Part shown: positions 62,407 through 64,000 of the stretch, in pieces
Layout of the letters: each line of letters opens with the position of its first letter
Position numbering within the stretch: position 1 is the stretch's first letter
Assembly (NCBI RefSeq): GCF_025961575.1
Contig: NZ_JAOQNX010000020.1
Location: 40,318 to 104,317, forward strand
DNA length: 64,000 bases
Reading direction: 5' to 3'
From: Rhodoblastus acidophilus
GTDB taxonomy: Bacteria; Pseudomonadota; Alphaproteobacteria; Rhizobiales; Beijerinckiaceae
Notes under the pieces: generated by a model
Database searches by the model: none
What the model was told of the DNA's origin: nothing
What the model saw: only the letters and a program-made list of their open reading frames with translations
Program-made: the position numbers and the translations under genes

Positions 62407-63165
62407 ATGGCCAGGGCGGTCCGGACGCTCAAAGTCTGGGGGATTGCGCTTGTCGCGCTGCTGGCGTTGGGCGCGCTGTCCCGGGCCCAGGACATAAATT
62501 TTCCGGTGCTGACCGGACGCGTGGTCGATCAGGCGCATGTGCTGGGTCTCGACACACGCGACGCCCTCGACACGAAACTGGCCGATCTCGAGCACAAATC
62601 GAGCATCCAGCTCGCCGTCGCCACCGTGGATTCGCTGCAGGACCGCGACATCGAGACCTATGCGAACCTGCTGTTCCGCAAATGGGGGCTGGGCGACAAG
62701 AAGACGAACAATGGCGTGCTGCTGCTGGTCGCGCCCAAGGACAGAAAAGTGCGCATCGAGGTCGGCTACGGCCTCGAAGGGGTTTTGACCGACGCGCTGT
62801 CAAAACTGATCATCGTCAACGGCATCGCGCCCCGCTTCAAGAAGGGGGATTTTGACGGCGGCGTCACCCGCGGCGTCGACGACATCATCGCGATCCTGAC
62901 CACCGACACCAGCGAATGGCAGCAGAAGCCGGATCTGCGCCAAAACACCCCCGAAGACTTGGTTCTCGTGTTTCTGCCGCTGGTGATTTTTCTCGTCGTC
63001 ATGCTGATCGTCTGGCGCCACCGGCGCGGCGGCGGCGGCCCGTTCGTCTGGATCAGCAGCAGTTCGAGCGGCGGCGGCTGGGGCTCGTCCGGCGGCAGCG
63101 ATTTCGGCGGTTTTTCCGGCGGCGGCGGATCATCCGGCGGCGGCGGCGCTTCGGGGGACTGGTGA
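62407..63165 (+). CDS. TPM-domain membrane protein with Gly/Ser-rich C-terminus (YgcG-like)
   Basis: The 252-residue protein has a signal/anchor near residues 10-28, a TPM domain (LTGRVVDQAHVLG, then AVATVDSLQDRDIETYANLLFRKWGLGD and VLLLVAPKDRKVRIEVGYGLEG, residues 40-130), a membrane segment near 185-205 (LPLVIFLVVMLIVW) and a Gly/Ser tail (SSSSSGGGWGSSGGSD). YgcG-type proteins pair with LemA at the membrane. The ATG at 62407 has GGGAGGCGAG; a TTG 15 bases upstream is not needed. Confidence 0.88.
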   Translation: MARAVRTLKVWGIALVALLALGALSRAQDINFPVLTGRVVDQAHVLGLDTRDALDTKLADLEHKSSIQLAVATVDSLQDRDIETYANLLFRKWGLGDKKTNNGVLLLVAPKDRKVRIEVGYGLEGVLTDALSKLIIVNGIAPRFKKGDFDGGVTRGVDDIIAILTTDTSEWQQKPDLRQNTPEDLVLVFLPLVIFLVVMLIVWRHRRGGGGPFVWISSSSSGGGWGSSGGSDFGGFSGGGGSSGGGGASGDW

Positions 63166-63776
63166 TGCGTCAGACGGTCGATGAAGCGGCCATAGCAGCC
63201 GCGGTGCACAGGGCGGAGGCCCGAACCAGCGGCCAGATCGTCTGCGTGCTCGCAAAAAGATCATGCGACGGCCATGGTCAGGACGCGCTCTATGCCGGCG
63301 TGCTGGCCATGCTCACGCCCTGGCCGCTGCTGGCGGCGACGCACTGGTCGGCCCAGGCCATTTTCACCCTTCAGCTCGCGATTTTCGTCATCGCGCTGGC
63401 CGTCCTGCATTTTACCCCCCTCGGCGCAACCCTGGCGTCCAGGGCGGAAAAACGCCGGCAGGCCTTTCGCTCCGCAACCGAACAGTTTTTTGCCCGAGGC
63501 GTGGGTCGCACGGAGAGCCGGGCGGGCGTGCTGATTTTTGTTTCGCTGGCCGAGCGTTACGCGCGCATCCTTCCCGACGAGGGTTTGGCGGAAAAAATCT
63601 CCGAAGACGAATGGCGCGAAGTGGTGGCGCTGCTCACGGATCGCCTTCGCGCTGGCCAGGTGACCGAGGCGTTTGTGGCGGCGATCGACCGCTGCGGCGC
63701 GCTGCTCGAACGCGCCGCGCCGGGAAGCGGCGGCGACAATGAATTGCCGGACGGTCTGATTCAGCTCGACAAATGA
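63165..63776 (+). CDS. TPM-domain membrane protein, second copy
   Basis: The 203-residue product starts at an ATG that shares the last base of the previous stop (TGATG), so it is translationally coupled. It has AAVHRAEARTSGQIVCVLAK near the N-terminus, two membrane segments at about 42-57 and 65-85, and a TPM-like C-terminal part: RTESRAGVLIFVSLAERYARILPDEGLAEK and VTEAFVAAIDRCGALL. It completes the lemA operon. Confidence 0.85.
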   Translation: MRQTVDEAAIAAAVHRAEARTSGQIVCVLAKRSCDGHGQDALYAGVLAMLTPWPLLAATHWSAQAIFTLQLAIFVIALAVLHFTPLGATLASRAEKRRQAFRSATEQFFARGVGRTESRAGVLIFVSLAERYARILPDEGLAEKISEDEWREVVALLTDRLRAGQVTEAFVAAIDRCGALLERAAPGSGGDNELPDGLIQLDK

Positions 63777-63788
63777 ACGGCAGTCTCT

Positions 63789-63838
63789 CCTTCTCCCCTT
63801 GCGGGAGAAGGTGGCGCGAAGCGCCGGATGAGGGGGCG
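63789..63838. repeat. Dispersed palindromic repeat, family B
   Basis: CTTCTCCCCTTGCGGGAGAAG, GTGGCGCGAAGCGCC and GGATGAGGGGG. A second, partial copy (CTTCTCCCGCAAGG) is at about 63906-63919. No gene is seen from here to the window end. Confidence 0.75.
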
Positions 63839-64000
63839 CCGCGACGTGACGAACCCACCCATTAATGCGGCGAATCCCTCATCTGTCTCGCCTTGGCCGA
63901 GCCAACTTCTCCCGCAAGGCTACGGCATTCACGAAAGTGATTCCCTTTTTGTCAGAGACCTGATTCCCTGAGCTTGGCTTTCATTGATGGAGGCTGAGCA

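Noticed and set aside
1..64000. CRISPR arrays, rRNA genes and complete insertion sequences
   Set aside because: No regularly spaced direct repeats, no rRNA-like sequence and no transposase gene were seen. Only the integrase tail at 16204 is mobile-element protein.

Overview
The window looks like chromosomal DNA of a high-G+C alphaproteobacterium of the order Hyphomicrobiales (Rhizobiales). A Beijerinckiaceae/Methylocystaceae-type genome is my best guess. The signs are a complete core of the ethylmalonyl-CoA pathway (mcd, ccr, ecm) with acetyl-CoA synthetase, the aerobic cobaltochelatase genes cobS and cobT, a CarD regulator with a 7Fe ferredoxin nearby, a SAM-II riboswitch in front of metZ, IalB and DUF2147 proteins, and two families of short palindromic repeats typical of intergenic DNA in this group. 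The species call is inference. Several genes start at TTG with a good Shine-Dalgarno sequence (1771, 14360, 26343, 34751, 42790, 54261).

Layout. 1-2421: an acyl-CoA ligase and a proline-rich secreted protein. 2517-5485: a cobalamin unit on the minus strand, made of a B12 riboswitch, a btuB-like TonB receptor and cbiZ. 5486-8041: an atypical AT-rich stretch with a parS-like palindrome, orphan hairpins and one low-G+C gene for a SEC-C protein with a nuclease-like N-terminus; it is the most foreign-looking part of the window. 8042-11123: a NitT/TauT-type ABC transporter. 11256-14360: a SUV3-like helicase, followed by a probable MmgR/suhB-family small RNA. 15058-18206: a DUF3108 protein, tRNA-Pro(CGG), the C-terminal remnant of a tyrosine integrase, an alpha/beta hydrolase and an AraC regulator, which reads like a decayed tRNA-associated insertion. 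18377-20635: a thiamine-diphosphate enzyme with a CMD-like partner. 20646-21543: a frameshifted EamA transporter. 21653-25841: rpmB with an attenuator-like leader, an L,D-transpeptidase, a flippase and SAM-II-metZ. 25969-34751: DUF2147, a Pat-like fused acetyltransferase, a methyltransferase, hpf, ptsN, rluD, a flavoprotein and xthA. 34908-43841: lolA, ftsK, carD, fdxA, cobT, cobS, a J-domain protein and bolA. 44027-48151: dacA, a COG0523 GTPase, a GNAT protein and an S4 protein. 48260-59784: mcd, an M3 peptidase, a BrkB protein, ccr, ecm, uppP and acsA. 59955-63776: IalB, a quinone oxidoreductase, lemA and two TPM-domain genes.

How the genes fit together. acsA makes acetyl-CoA, and ccr, ecm and mcd carry out three steps of the ethylmalonyl-CoA route that replaces the glyoxylate shunt. 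Ecm needs adenosylcobalamin. The window also encodes cobalt insertion (CobS, CobT), corrinoid uptake under a B12 riboswitch (BtuB) and corrinoid salvage (CbiZ), so cobalamin supply is a recurrent theme. The rest is mostly cell-envelope and housekeeping work: FtsK, LolA, DacA, UppP, an L,D-transpeptidase, ribosome hibernation and PTS-Ntr.

The observations most worth a second look are the AT-rich SEC-C gene with an open frame running upstream of its only usable start, the integrase scar beside tRNA-Pro, the parS-like site in non-coding DNA, the MmgR-like RNA, the rpmB leader hairpin, and the EamA frameshift that a deleted 5-base tandem unit would explain.
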